Shown: positions 26,948 through 38,542 of the stretch, piece by piece
How positions within the stretch are numbered: the first letter of the stretch is position 1
Layout: every line of letters starts with the position of its first letter
NCBI RefSeq assembly: GCF_037975245.1
Contig: NC_092577.1
Span: 12,857,013-12,921,012 of the forward strand
DNA from: Apostichopus japonicus
Taxonomy: Eukaryota; Echinodermata; Holothuroidea; Aspidochirotida; Stichopodidae
Direction of reading: 5' to 3'
Length of the DNA: 64,000 bases
Program-made: the position numbers and the translations under genes
Notes under the pieces: model-generated
The model's database searches: none
What the model was told of the DNA's origin: nothing
The model's input: only the letters and a program-made list of their open reading frames with translations

Positions 26948-27453
26948 ACGAATGGTACTTAAATACAAACGATCCCCACTTACCACGAACCCTACTTACA
27001 TACACAATCTGGATTGTGTATGGACTCGCGCAGTTGTGACTTTTTCAATTTGGAAGGGGATTATTATGGAGAGTTGCGAGTGTTGTGACTATTTGCTAAT
27101 GTGAATCAGATTCCTACATTGCCTTAACTTTACTAGACCTGCTGAGTTCGACAATAGTTTAATACATGTTTTGTACACTTTTCCAACCCCCCCCCCCTCC
27201 CCTCACAGTAACCACATAATATCCTGGTATGACAGGTGTCATACACTTGGTATATCTCCATTATCAGTAGATTTTCTTCTCATTATAGAAATAAAAGAAA
27301 AATGTCAACCTGTTTTCAACTGCTGTAATTTATTATTTTCTTTTATTCAAATGGATGTAAATGTTACTTGTAGATATTTTTTTTAAATAAAATATTTAAA
27401 AAGTATATATCTGTTTTGTAATAACTTGAATGTTTAATTTAAGTAACTCGATT

Positions 27454-28085
27454 AAACTGAGGTAACCTGCTGCATGGGACCTTCAGTTAAGTCAACAGTT
27501 CAAAGTTAAGTTCACTTAAGTTGAAATATCGAGCTATAAATACTGCAGTGAATATAATTAAGATAACATAAAAACAACGGTAGCTCTTGCTTGTTTACAT
27601 GCGTTGTATGATATAAATGATAAATACCGATATGAATGATACATACTGATATGAATGATATGAACAAACTGAGGTAACCTGCTGCATGGGACCTTCAGTT
27701 AAGTCAACAGTTCAAAGTTAAGTTTAGCTAAGTAAAAATATCGAGCTATAACTACTGCAGTGAATATAATTAAGATAACATAAAAACAACGGTAGCTCTT
27801 GCTTGTTTACATGCGTTGTATGATATAAATGATAAATACTGATATGAATGATATATACTGATATGAATGATATGAACAAACTGAGGTAACCTGCTGCATG
27901 GGACCTTCAGTTAAGTCAACAGTTCAAAGTTAAGTTTAGCTAAGTAAAAATATCGAGCTATAACTACTTCAGTAAATATAATTAAGATAACATAAAAACA
28001 ACAGTAGCTCTTGCTTGTTTACATGCGTTGTATGATATGAATGATAAATACTGATATGAATGATAAATAATCTGTAGTTTTAACT
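27454..28085 (+). repeat. Three tandem 212-bp units
   Basis: AAACTGAGGTAACCTGCTGC recurs at 27454, 27666 and 27878, exactly 212 bp apart. Units share CATGGGACCTTCAGTTAAGT and CTCTTGCTTGTTTACATGCG, with an ATATGAATGATA-rich end. Units are nearly identical, so the amplification is recent. An inverted copy of the unit start occurs at about 28,236-28,262. Confidence 0.92.
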
Positions 28086-28235
28086 GGTTGTTCTTAGTTG
28101 ACAAACAAGTCATGTATTTGAAGGGTTTGCAAGTCGCTTGCTACTTCCTCAAACTTGAATAAGTAGCCCATCATAACGTTCATAAGAGAAGTGATCATAA
28201 CTAGAAAGATATTTCAGTTGATTGAACACAAAAGT

Positions 28236-28262
28236 CCCCATACAGCAGGTTACCTCATTTGT
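28236..28262 (-). repeat. Inverted copy of the 212-bp unit start
   Basis: The complement reads CAAATGAGGTAACCTGCTGT followed by ATGGGGAC, matching the start of each 212-bp unit with a few changes. It could be the second terminus of a small transposon whose interior was tandemly amplified. No target duplication is clear. Confidence 0.6.
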
Positions 28263-28296
28263 TTTAAGTTATCCTCACTTGTTAGATTTTACAGTG

Positions 28297-29207
28297 AACT
28301 TCTCTTCTATCGGTAATTGGAATACACAGACATCATAATAGATATTAGTGTGCTACTTAAAGTGCAATACATTAACTTTCCAATATAAATTGAAGTCACA
28401 TTAAACTAAGACCTTGGTAATGATCAGACGGTCTTCTTTATGTACAGCTATATCAATTGCTATCAAAGTGTTTTCATTTTGTGATATTTAACAGGAGATA
28501 CTAAACACTTCTTTATCATATGCCATCAAAACAGATAGGTTTATCTTAAACATATTTGCAATAATTAACAATGGACGTTCATCAACTTGAAAGCACACAA
28601 AGGTCACAGCCATAACATTTGCACGCAATATTTTGGCAAACATACTTCAATTATTGTTAGCAATGTAATTAACCATTAACTGCTTCAATTGATCAAATAA
28701 TTGGTCAACGCTTTAGTTTATAGCTCATTGAGGAACAAAACTCTATGTCGTGCACGCCTTAGAGAAGCGATCATATGCTCTGCTTTTAATGGTTCATGCA
28801 CAGAATGCCAGCACATGCAAGCTACTTCGCACGACGGTGCAACAATAACCCTTACAGCGATTTGATACTCATTAAAACCATCTTGCTACACCGAAAACAA
28901 TGACTGTTACAAATAACGCCTTCGTTATCGAAACGAGAGACAGACGCGATCCGTATCTTATGGTCAAAATTTCTTTAACTGACACATCATAGAAGCTGTC
29001 AAAACATCAGTTTAGCTCAAATATTGTTAAAAATACATCGATCGAAATGATTTATAATTCACAGCGTTGTAGGCATGGCCAACACGGTTGCTTAACTTTT
29101 TGGAAAATAATTTTCTGTGTTCCTAGGTGATGTAAAATCAAACATTAAGATAGCTACGCCCATGGTTCGCACTGACAACAATTTAGATTAACATATTTTG
29201 TATTCGA
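28297..29207. repeat. Piece 2 of the older duplicate
   Basis: It matches 45,535-46,104 followed by 49,343-49,650. Landmarks include ATATTAGTGTGCTA, AATACATTAA, GTGCACGCCTTAG, CGTTATCGAAACGAG, AGACGCGATC and ATATTTTGTATTC. It lacks the CR1 insertion and so shows the empty target site at 28899-28905. Confidence 0.85.
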
Positions 29208-30469
29208 AAATTTTTCTTCTGTCAGACCCCTCAGATTGCAGGAAACGGCACTTCCCGTGCATTATGGCAGAAAGCAACACCCCTAAAATTGATAAAAATT
29301 TCCGGCAATTTTTTATTTTGGGAAATATTCTCGAAGGAAGTGATCGCCATTTATTCCTAAGTTTACCAATTCCTCGTCTCCCAGAAGCGCCCAAAATTTA
29401 AGATATCGAAACATTTTCGTGTTGGCTGATCCATGATCACCGCCCATCAAGAGCGGCGGAAGCACTTTTAATCTGGGGGGGGGGGCACCGACATCAAAGG
29501 GCACTTTGCAGCAATTCGATTGGACTGATGCAGCCTTATATTTAGTACCCTTTATAACTCTTATTGTATTATCTTATCTGTGTACACACATCACTCCATC
29601 AACGCCCCCCCCCCCCTCTCAAGGAAAATATGCATACTAGCACTGCAATATCCAATGTGCAAATTGGGAAACAAGGAACAAGTTTTCTTTTGAGACAAAA
29701 TGAGGCGAAATCATGCTAATTGCTAATGTAAGAATCTTCCGAATTAGAGTTTATTTCTTGTTAATATATTAACAAATTTGTTTCATTCGAAATAGCTTTG
29801 AGTGTGACCCATAGAAATTCACTAAGAGTCAGAGGCGTAGCCAGGAGTTGCAAAGTTGTATGCACGACTATCTGAGCGGAGCGCCACCATCGGTTGGCGC
29901 GGAGCGTAGTAGAAAATTTTTGGTTTTACAAACCCCTCAGATGGCCGGAAAAAGGCCCTTCCCGAGTGTTCATTCTGGTTCCCTGGCCTCTTGCTAACTT
30001 GAGACACCTCAATTTTTATGTAGAAAATGGGCACATTTTTAACCTGGGGAAAAGTGGGGGGCACGTGCCCCCCGGTTCCGCCGCCCTTGCCGCCCATGCC
30101 CGTGAGAAGTGGTGACTGGGTGAAGAAAAAGCCATGCCGTTTGAAAACATGGACAGAAAAAGTGAAAGTAGCGAAACCTAAGGTAAAACGTGCGATAACG
30201 AAGTGATTATTTTCCAGGTTAATTGAGACTGTATCAAATGCGAGCTTAGGACAAACATATTTAAAGGTAATGGCATTACTAATCCCGATATGTCGTATTT
30301 GAGGTGTGTGGAAAATCCGCAACGACCATCAAAGAGCAATTGAATATTTAGTCTACTTTTCGATTTCGAAAACACTTTTTTTTTTAAATTATGACAAAAT
30401 TTTATGACACCTTTGACAATTTTTTTTTGGGGGGGATGTGCCCCCCGGGCCCCAATGGGCACGACGCCA

Positions 30470-31380
30470 CTGACCCCAGGGCCTCAGATATAGGCCTATT
30501 GCAGGGGTGGGCAACCTTTTGAATGAATGGGCCAGATTTTAGGAGTGAAAAAAGACAGGGCGCACCTAACCAACGGCCTTCTGCTGATTTCAAACCTTTG
30601 ATTCCGAGGACGTTCAAGCAATAGGTGTGTGTACTTAATCTGTGATCACAAAACCATAATGTCAATACAGTCCAGTTGATAATTAATGGTGATAATAGAC
30701 CAACCTGATAGCATCATAAGTGCAGATAAATTCTAAGCAGCTAGCTCGTTTTTGGTGATGATGCAATATAGATTGATTTTTTTCTTTTTCTTGAGACATC
30801 TCACGGGCCGCAAAAAAAATCACTGGAGGGCCGCATGTGGCCCGCAGGTTGCCCACCCCTGGTCTATAGGAACGATGTCCCAAACTTTCCCCGGACATAT
30901 AGGCGAAGGAAGCTATCCGCCGCGACTGCATGTGAGTTTCTCGACTTTCCGTCCTGGGAGTCATACCACAAAATGGTTCATTTCCTCAAACGCCATTATT
31001 AATAATTTAAATAACTAACTAATAAGGCACAGCCCATATCCGAGTTCGTATAGCGAGCTTAGCGCAAATTTGGCGCCAGCATGTTAAACCAGGTTGCTAG
31101 GTCTACGAGAATACATTTACATGAAATTTGAAAACAAGGATAGCAAGACAAACAACTTTTATTATGTTTTCAGGACCTCACACATGCGCATGTATCGTCA
31201 GACTTAGAATAGGTCCCATGTGAGTGGTGGCTAAAGTGATGAAAGCATGAAAATAAATCAGTGGTTGTTCGTTGGAGTCCTCAAGCAAGTTACCTCGGTT
31301 GCTAGGTGGATTTGCATCTGGTTATCGGGTGAATTCTGGTCGGAGCGTACTATGTAACCACCATGTACCCAGGGACGTAG
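30470..31380 (+). repeat. Dispersed repeat (copy of 55.25-55.86 kb) interrupted by a hAT-like MITE
   Basis: Landmarks shared with the inverted copy include CCCCAGGGCCTCAGATATAG, GGAACGATGTCCCAAA, GACTGCATGTGAGTTTCTCG and GACCTCRCACATGCGCATGT. It ends at ATGTACCCAG, where a different G-rich repeat begins. A MITE occupies 30502-30861. Confidence 0.8.
30502..30861. mobile_element. 360-bp hAT-like MITE with CAGGGGTGGGCAACCT ends
   Basis: The ends are CAGGGGTGGGCAACCT and the complement AGGTTGCCCACCCCTG, a 16-bp perfect inverted pair. GGCCGCATGTGGCCCGC lies near the right end, a pattern common in hAT-derived elements. The flanking 8-mers GCCTATTG and GTCTATAG differ at two positions. The unoccupied copy at 55.83 kb reads GCCTATAG, which explains both. 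Confidence 0.85.
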
Positions 31381-32144
31381 CTAAGGCCTGATGATTGGGG
31401 GGGGGGGCGGGTGTAGTGGCTGAAAATCGGTTTTGAAGCCAGAAAATTCCAACTGCTGCTTTGTACCCCCCACCCTCCCGCTACTTGTCAACGATACGGT
31501 CAGTGTCAGTCAGAAAACCCAATCTTTCGCGACTGCACTTCTGTTACGAACTTGTTGCGATACATTTGTACCCACTGGCACTCATTTCAAAAACTTATTG
31601 GCCCCCCCCCCCACCCCAACCAAATATTTTTGTGAAATTCGGGCAATATGCTGATAGCTTTTTTGATAATTTGCAATGTGTTTTTCAGTGGTTGAACTGA
31701 TTATTATTACCCAACAATTATCACCAATACGGAAGGGTAATAAGACGGAAAATGATTGTATGCTATTTGCATGCGATGTAAAAACCGATGCATGCCTGTA
31801 TGACATGCACATGATCATATGGGATGCGCGCGTAGCGCGCGAAAAATTTTGGTTATATTTTTCGGGCAAGTCGTTACAACCCCCCCCCCCCCTCCCCCCC
31901 CCCCCCACAAAACAAATTGGGCTCCTGCGCCTATGACGGTAGTTCTATTAGGCATTTTTTTGTAGTATTCAAAATCATACGAAGTTTTGTACGGTAGAGT
32001 ATAAGAATCGCGAGATACAATTTCCCAAAGTGGCAAGGAAAACGTGGTAAATATGACAGGTTAAAGGTCAATTTTGACCGAAATTTAAAAAAAAAAATTA
32101 GGTCATGCACAATCACAGGGATAAATGAAAAGGCCTACATAAAC

Positions 32145-32183
32145 TAGAGTGCGACAGTCGGAAATTCCGACTGTCGCACTCTA
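32145..32183. repeat. Perfect 19-bp inverted repeat (hairpin)
   Basis: The arm TAGAGTGCGACAGTCGGAA (32145-32163), one spacer base, and the exact reverse complement (32165-32183). It sits between repeat modules, close to the hAT fragment. It may be a junction of two termini or a foldback; function unknown. Confidence 0.9.
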
Positions 32184-32204
32184 ATTTTCCACCTAGCGTC
32201 AGTT

Positions 32205-32585
32205 TTACCATGGCTTGGGGGTGAGACACACCCACACCCCTTCTAACGACGTCCCTGCGCGGTGAATATGGAACACGATCACATGGTTCAGCCTCTGTTG
32301 AGTCATGGTGCTCCGTAGCCTTGTCTTCAAACGCCTCAAAGCACTAAAAGATCTCTCGGCTTCCGTCGAACTGGCGGAGGAGACGAGGAGCAACCGCAAG
32401 AGAGCTTCGACTTTACCAAACATAGCCCGTACCACTGGATTCATCGACTTGAATATTTGTCTATACCCTTCAACCGACGACGAATGGAACTGGCCTCGAA
32501 ATAAAGGCAGACTAAGCTTAAGATTGTTGGAGAGCTCAGGGTACCAACTCACGAGATCTGGGTGGAATTTTCCATTCAGCAACAT
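32205..32585 (-). pseudogene. hAT transposase C-terminal (dimerisation) fragment
   Basis: A 126-residue open frame with the hAT C-terminal signature: LLLVSSASSTEAERSFSALR followed by RLKTRLRSTMTQQRLNHVIV. This region mediates dimerisation in hAT/ZMYM1-like transposases. The RNase-H-like catalytic core and N-terminal zinc finger are absent. After HIHR the frame runs into repeat sequence (CAGGGACGTCG...), so the last residues are not transposase. It lies just inside a CATGGGCGTCAATCC terminus at 32762 (minus). Confidence 0.8.
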
Positions 32586-32589
32586 TGAG

Positions 32590-32762
32590 TGATATTCGAG
32601 GATATGAATCCTAAGATGTGTAAGCCGTAACCAAATAGAGCCACGACACTACTCTTTTTCCAAATGTGTGGGGGGGACATTTGATATTGTTTCCCCCATC
32701 CATCGAAATGTGGGGGGGACGTGTCCCCCCGTCCCCCCCCCCCCCCTGGATTGACGCCCATG
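32590..32762 (-). mobile_element. Terminal part of a hAT-like element (same family as 54.81 kb)
   Basis: On the minus strand it starts CATGGGCGTCAATCCAGGGG, then alternates G and C runs (GGACACGTCCCCCC), then GTGTCGTGGCTCTATTTGGT and CTTACACATCTTAGGATTCA. It is the same order and near-identical sequence as 54.81-54.98 kb. No second terminus or target duplication was found. Confidence 0.75.
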
Positions 32763-32794
32763 ATTGGAACTACAATATTATGCTTATCACAAGG

Positions 32795-33315
32795 TCAATA
32801 TATGTCAATATATTGCATATAATTTTAGAATTCATCAGTTGCGGGTGAGCTTGTACAAGTTAGAAAGAATAACAAACCTGTATGGACACCTAGTTGAATA
32901 CAACGTCATCAAGTCTCGCTAACAGAAGTCGTAATTAATCAGATTTAGTCTCATAAATCAACGGAGACGGACGAAATTTGTCAACACGCGCTATACTCGT
33001 TTATCATTCGAAGGTAAGTCTAACATGATTCATCAACTTCCAGCGAGACAAGCATTTCAATGTACATGTGAACTTTTTTTTAAATAGCCTAGCGAGTGTG
33101 ACTAAACTTATGTAGGCAAAAACACATAGTTCACTCACCACTAATAATACAACGCTTTAGACTCTTCAGTTGGAATTGAAACAGAATACAACAGCAAGTC
33201 TTTCAACTTCAGGTAGTTATATGTGACAGAAACACTGATATACTGACTGCACCTATCATGCGTAAAAAAAATTCCCAAAGAAACAGCAGCAATGACTGAC
33301 GCCGCTCCTTGTTCA
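32795..33315. pseudogene. Piece 3 of the older duplicate: dead first exon of the seven-helix gene
   Basis: It matches 49,925-50,460: TAGTTGAA.ACAAC.TCATC AAGTCTCGC upstream, CCAGCGAGAC and TAATACAACG downstream, and GACTGCACCTAT/GGCTGCACCTAT. The initiator ATG is ACG here (32961). The exon region is shortened (53 nt to the conserved GTAAGT donor at 33014 versus 94 nt) and unlike in peptide. No seven-helix exon follows in the next 12 kb, so this is a dead or partial copy. Confidence 0.75.
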
Positions 33316-34125
33316 GCGAACATAGCTTGTCTTTTGTAACATTACGTTAGTACTAGTAGCTAGGCTTTGGCAAGTAACCTCATTGAACCTCTAACCTTTT
33401 GTACAATGAGCGAAAAATCATTAGTTTTCGTTTAATCAAACCAACTTGTATCCGACCTTTGTTAGTGTATATCAGCCTAACAGGCTCGGCAGTTCCATTC
33501 TTCCATGTTGTTTTTCAACCAAAATTGCAAGTTATTTGGAACAAAGTTATCTAAACTTATCATCCGGCTCTAAATTAATCATGGGTCACTAAGTCTAGTT
33601 GTTAACAGCCAAAACTTAGGATGTCTTGGTTTAGAGTTGTCATATGTAAGGAGAGTAAATTTTTAGTAATTTCGTGCTCTCAGCCCATATCTGAAAGTTA
33701 GCGCGAGCCTGGCCAAGTCCATGACTTTCTTTGCTATGACATGTGTAAGAATAAAAAACGTATTTGAAACGTTTCAGTTTGTACTATTTGATCAGTTTAC
33801 GCCACCAACCAACAGTGTTTCAATGATACATTGCATTGTTTTTGCTGTGCAGTGCTAATTCACATGATAATTGTCACAGTTTTCAGTTATTCAGTCTGAG
33901 CTGTTCGGTGTATGAAACCTGTTATTTTCACCCCTAAACGTTCACAGAGTACCAAAGTGTTTTAAACTTTATCTTAGTGTGGTGTGCGTGCTATAAAACA
34001 GTCACTTATTGGTTTCGAGTCGAAAAAAATCCAAGGGTATTCCCAATTCAAAATAATTTCTCATGAAAAAAACTGCATATTCTGGGTGCCCGGTCATATG
34101 AAACAAAAAAGCAATTTTTGTTTGC
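33316..34125. other. No gene recognised
   Basis: AT-rich spacer between the dead first-exon copy and the antisense LINE end. No coding or repeat signal. Confidence 0.5.
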
Positions 34126-34985
34126 ATTATTATTATTATTACACGAAACTTATGTAGCGCCTTATTCAATTAAAAAATCGCACTAAAGCGCTTTACAGCA
34201 AAAAGATAAAAAATTGTTAAAAGTATAAAAGTTAAAAAGGTTATAAAAGTTAAGATGGTATAGAAAAATATATGACAGAAAAATATATGACAGAAATGTA
34301 AAAATAAATAGACAAATTATGACTAAAATACAAAATAACACCTGAATTAAGTACGTGCAGCAAGTAGAATAAAAAGTATATTAATCTGTGCTGGCAATTA
34401 AAAAATTGCTCTAAGGCGCCTAACAGCAAAAGAAAAAAAATATGTTAAAAGTAAAAAAGTTCAAAAGGTTATAAAAGTTAAGATTGTAAGAAAAATATAT
34501 GATAAAAATGTTTTAAATAAATAGAAAATTTATGACTAAAATACAATATAACACCTGAATTAAGTATGTACAGCAAGTATAATAATAAGTACATAGATAT
34601 GTGTTGGCAGCTCTGAAAAACAGTGTTTTAAGTAATTTCTTAAATTGCGTTAAGTATATATTAATATTGCATATGTCCTGGGGTAAGTTATTCCGTAATG
34701 TGGCAGCAGTATAATCAAAACGTTTAAATTCATATGCTGATGATCGGGTAGAAGGCACACTAAGTAAATTTTAATTCATTGAGCGTAAGGATCTAGACGG
34801 AATATAAGGTATGGTCTCATTGGTGATGTAACTAGGGGTCAAGTGATTAAGAGCCTTAAAGGTAAGTAAAAGAATTTTAAATTTTGATCTGAATCGTACA
34901 GGTAACCAATGTAGTTCATACTGTGCAGGATATATTTGGTTCCGACGAGGAGTTCTAGGTATAAGGCGAGCTGCACAATATTCAT
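34126..34985 (-). mobile_element. Antisense LINE 3' end (L2/CR1-like) with ATT tail
   Basis: On the minus strand it reads through the typical LINE ORF2 tail: QYELHWLPVRFRSKFKILLL, then TFKALNHLTPSYI and a stop or frame change, then RSSAYEFKRFDYTAATLRNN LPQDI. A 3' UTR with GCGCTTTAGTGCGATT and GGCGCTACATAAG follows, then an (ATT)n tail at about 34.13 kb. A ~230-bp internal stretch of the UTR is duplicated (34.19-34.38 and 34.42-34.60). Degenerate and non-functional. Confidence 0.82.
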
Positions 34986-37489
34986 TACATTTTTATTTTT
35001 TTAACGTTTTTATGTAGAATATTTATCTAATGCAAACGGTAAAGCACTACGTCAGGTAGTTGTTGCAATAACTCAGGGGTTGACTGACGACATCAGAAAA
35101 ACTAACTGTGCATGTTTTTCACAACAATGGTAGCTAAAATTAGATCAAAGGTATATGTTTTACATTGTTATCAACATATGTTTCACCAGTGTTACAAATA
35201 TCATTACTATTGGAGGAACAACTAGTGCAAGGTATAATTTAAATCATTTATTCACAATTCGATATCGTTAATTCGTCCATATAGCTGCTACAGGAGATCC
35301 GTGTGCTTCATTGGGTCCATATAATATTTAACTGTTAAATACTTTAATTTGGTACATTTCAGAAAAAGCAATTGTTATGAATGAACATTTTGTTGTAACA
35401 GTTTGGTTTCCATTAACCAAATAATGTTTGATAACAGATAAAAGACAGATTAAGTTTAATTTGAAAATGACTGGCAATTTTAATTAAAACTTAAATTTTA
35501 AATAAAAGTGAGGAAAAAGTTTGTTTGTTATGTGTATTTCCCTTAATAGTGCACCTAAGCAGGATAAGTTGATTGGGGAAACTGTTGAAAAATAACATAA
35601 GAAACTGTATAGTTACTACCATTACGCAGGTGTCATATACGTTAGTGTTAGTGTTGTGAGTCAGTTGTGTGTAGTTCTTTTTATAAGATTCTAGGCCAAC
35701 TATTCAAATTCTCACCCATTTGCATTAAATGTCTACATCAAGATCTCTACCATTCTTAAACAGCTTTTGCGTGTTGTGCAGTTTTCCTATCCTTGCCTAT
35801 CGAGTTTTTTTCTATGTATTCTTCACAAGACAGCAAACTAAGATATTAGTTAAGTATTTTCCATGCCAAGAGCATTAATTGGCGATTGATTAAGGATTTT
35901 TGCAGATAATGAGTGGAGTTTTTTCCATAAAATTCCTCATTTAAAATTAATTGCGTGCACAGTTCCCCTGATCCACTAGTTTGAATTCAACCAATCAGTG
36001 AATAGCTACATGTTTATTTATAAGCCGTTGCTTAAAATAGATTCAATCACAGCAATCCGAAAACGTTGCGTCAGTATCACAGCAATGCATATTGTACACA
36101 CATAAAGCACGGTGTTGTAGTACATATTGGTGTACTGGGATGTTTACGACGCCGGCAAAGTGAAAATGAATAACCTCACTATTCAATGTCGTTCATAGAA
36201 TTCAAATATTCATATCACGGGCGGGTCTAACTGCAAACCTTACGGAAAATATCTTCGAGAAAAACAAAGTTCAAAGTTGTCAATTGTCTGAGATGTATTC
36301 GACCATTAACTTTAAGTGTAAACTAAGTTATGTTTGTCGTTATGGCATCGTGAGATCAATGAGGGAGTAAAAAAAAACAGAAAATGACGCAAAAAGCTGC
36401 TTTACGGAACTTTACATGATTTCTGGCGAAGAGCCCCTATCCCAAGTGTAGAGGGTTTTACACAATGTTTGAGAATAGGAGATAATCACTTTTTATGTTA
36501 TTGTTTAAACAACATCGTTACATTTTTAAAACATGAGATATCAAATGGCATCACATTTTGTATCCCTAAGTACACAATGGAAGGAAAAGTTCGAATCATT
36601 TTTGCGGTATTGCATCCAAAATGATACATACAATGGTCAAATTAATAAAGCAGTTTTCCAAATAGGAACATAGTATTTATTCAGATGTAACATTCATTGA
36701 CTTCAGCACTGCTATACAGATTTAAACAATAAACTGTTTCATGCAAACCACAATGTAGCGGCCAAAGCTTGAAATAAATATAATTGGAAATTCTTCTTTA
36801 TCCTCAACTACTGCTTGCATTTCAAATGTTAATATTGTGATTACAGTTAATTTTCTATTACCCCATTGTATAGGAGTTTGGGGTCACTATTTGTAATACA
36901 TTGAGTTCACTGAAGATTGGCTTATGTCTTTTTCACCATTAAATAATCAAACTTAAAATTGACAAAATTCCCCTACTGCCAAATGTGGACACCACATTCA
37001 TTTTCAAAGGAATAGGGGGAAATTTCTATTCCTGTTTAGTAACATAATTATGGCTGTAATATTATTGAAGAGATAGCGCAAAGACATCATCATAACGTTA
37101 CGCGGAAGACAATTAGTATCGTTCTCATGACTCAGATGACTCATCCTAATATGAATCAATTAATTTGTGATTTCAAGGTAAAGACCAATTTAGCTCAGCT
37201 TAGACCAAACCACAGAGAGCTACGACAAAATCAAAGTGATGTACAACACATGTTTGTGCAAAAGAAGAAATTGCAGCCCTGTTTGCACCCAGAACTAAGA
37301 TAACACTATTTTGAATGTCTTGTGATTCACATCATGTATGTAACAATAACACCACGAATCAAGTGCCATATACTAATACCGTTAAGAAGGACATAATGCT
37401 GCCAAGTCTTACCTATGTTAGACATACAACTAAGAGCTAATTTACTATAAAAATGACTTCCTCCAAGCGATTTATCAAAAGCTAGGAGG
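34986..37489. other. No gene recognised
   Basis: AT-rich DNA with no frame over about 60 codons and no visible repeat array. Confidence 0.55.
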
Positions 37490-38542
37490 ATGGGTCATCC
37501 GTATATTGATGAATGTTTCAAATCAATACAGCTTGGGCAGTGGTTCAAAAGCTATCTTGCTGATCGTCACCAGTTTGTTGTTATTAATAATATAAATTCT
37601 GTTTCTAAGCCAATTAAGTGTGGTGTTCCTCAAGGGTCCATACTTGGTCCATTGTTGTTTATAATTTATGTTAATGACCTCTATAGAGCCAGCAACAAAT
37701 TTCATATAATCTCTTATGCTGATGATACCAACCTGTTCTTTTCCAGTAATGACATTAATTTTCTATTGGATACTATACAGAATGAGTTTACATATATCCA
37801 TGATTGGTTTTGTGCAAATAGATTGTCACTAAATGTTAAGAAAACTACCTCTATTGTGTTTAGTACACCTTCAAAGCACTTAAATCCTAACATTAATAGT
37901 ATCAGACTTTGCGGTGTTGATGTTATGCTGTCTAAGACTACTAAATTTCTTGGGGTTTATATAGATAATCATCTTTCTTGGAATAATCATATTCAGAATA
38001 TTTGTATGAAAGTGTCTAAAGGCGCTGGAGTTCTTAATAGTCTTCGCCAAATCATTCCCAGAAGCACATTGGTCACTTTGTATAATACACTCATACTTCC
38101 CTATCTTACATATTGTAATGTTATTTGGGGCAGTACCCATGCCTCTAGAATTCAACCCCTTTACTTACTTCAAAAGAGAGCCATTCGTTATATTTGTAAT
38201 GCGGATTACCTCCAGCATACAGCACCCCTGTTTACTACTCTTAACGCTCTTAGTATCTATGATATAAATCGTTACTATGTTGGTATTTTTATTTTCAATT
38301 GGTTACATGATAGTGCTCCGTCGACTTTTCGCAACTATTTTCAGTTACGTAACGATCCTTATCCCAACCGTGCGCCAAATCAATTGACTGTTCCTTACTT
38401 TAGACTTAGGTCTGCACAACTTGGTATTCGTTATGTCGGTGTAAAACTTTGGAATTCCCTCCCTACTACTATTACTGGTTGTAAAACTCTGAACACCTTC
38501 AAAAAACGTCTTAAAGAGTATCTTATATCAAACTATCATTGA
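37490..38542 (+). CDS. LINE reverse transcriptase, C-terminal fragment
   Basis: A 350-residue open frame. Reverse-transcriptase blocks are visible: WFKSYLADRHQFV (about 18-30), GVPQGSILGPLLF (45-57), the catalytic YADD (76-79), LSLNVKKT and KFLGVYID. The C-terminal region follows, ending VKLWNSLPTTITGC...FKKRLKEYL. The first aspartate motif of the palm and all upstream domains are missing, so it is catalytically incomplete. The ATG at the start is incidental, and the first few residues are flanking sequence. CR1/Jockey/L2-type LINE is clear; the exact clade is not. Confidence 0.88.
   Translation: MGHPYIDECFKSIQLGQWFKSYLADRHQFVVINNINSVSKPIKCGVPQGSILGPLLFIIYVNDLYRASNKFHIISYADDTNLFFSSNDINFLLDTIQNEFTYIHDWFCANRLSLNVKKTTSIVFSTPSKHLNPNINSIRLCGVDVMLSKTTKFLGVYIDNHLSWNNHIQNICMKVSKGAGVLNSLRQIIPRSTLVTLYNTLILPYLTYCNVIWGSTHASRIQPLYLLQKRAIRYICNADYLQHTAPLFTTLNALSIYDINRYYVGIFIFNWLHDSAPSTFRNYFQLRNDPYPNRAPNQLTVPYFRLRSAQLGIRYVGVKLWNSLPTTITGCKTLNTFKKRLKEYLISNYH

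Larger units (their letters stand above)
29207..32795. mobile_element. Nest of hAT-related and other repeats inserted in the older duplicate
   Basis: Homology to the 49.3-50.5 kb segment stops at about 29,207 and resumes near 32,795. Between them lie G/C-homopolymer-rich modules: two related pieces (CCCCTCAGATTGCAGGAAAC at 29.23 kb and CCCCTCAGATGGCCGGAAAA at 29.93 kb), a CAGAGGCGTAGCCAGG end at 29.83 kb, a GACGCCACTG end at 30.47 kb, the 30.47-31.38 repeat with its MITE, a CAGGGACGTAGC end at 31.37 kb with the complementary ACGTCCCTG near 32.25 kb, and a hAT transposase fragment. Boundaries of individual elements other than the MITE are not resolved. Confidence 0.6.

Noticed and set aside
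29822-30322. 166-codon antisense frame
   Set aside because: It runs through several different transposon-derived modules with G/C runs and has no recognisable domain.
34513-34758. Independent small protein
   Set aside because: RSSAYEFKRFDYTAATLRNN is the degenerate tail of a LINE ORF2, continuous with LHWLPV-type sequence upstream on the same strand.
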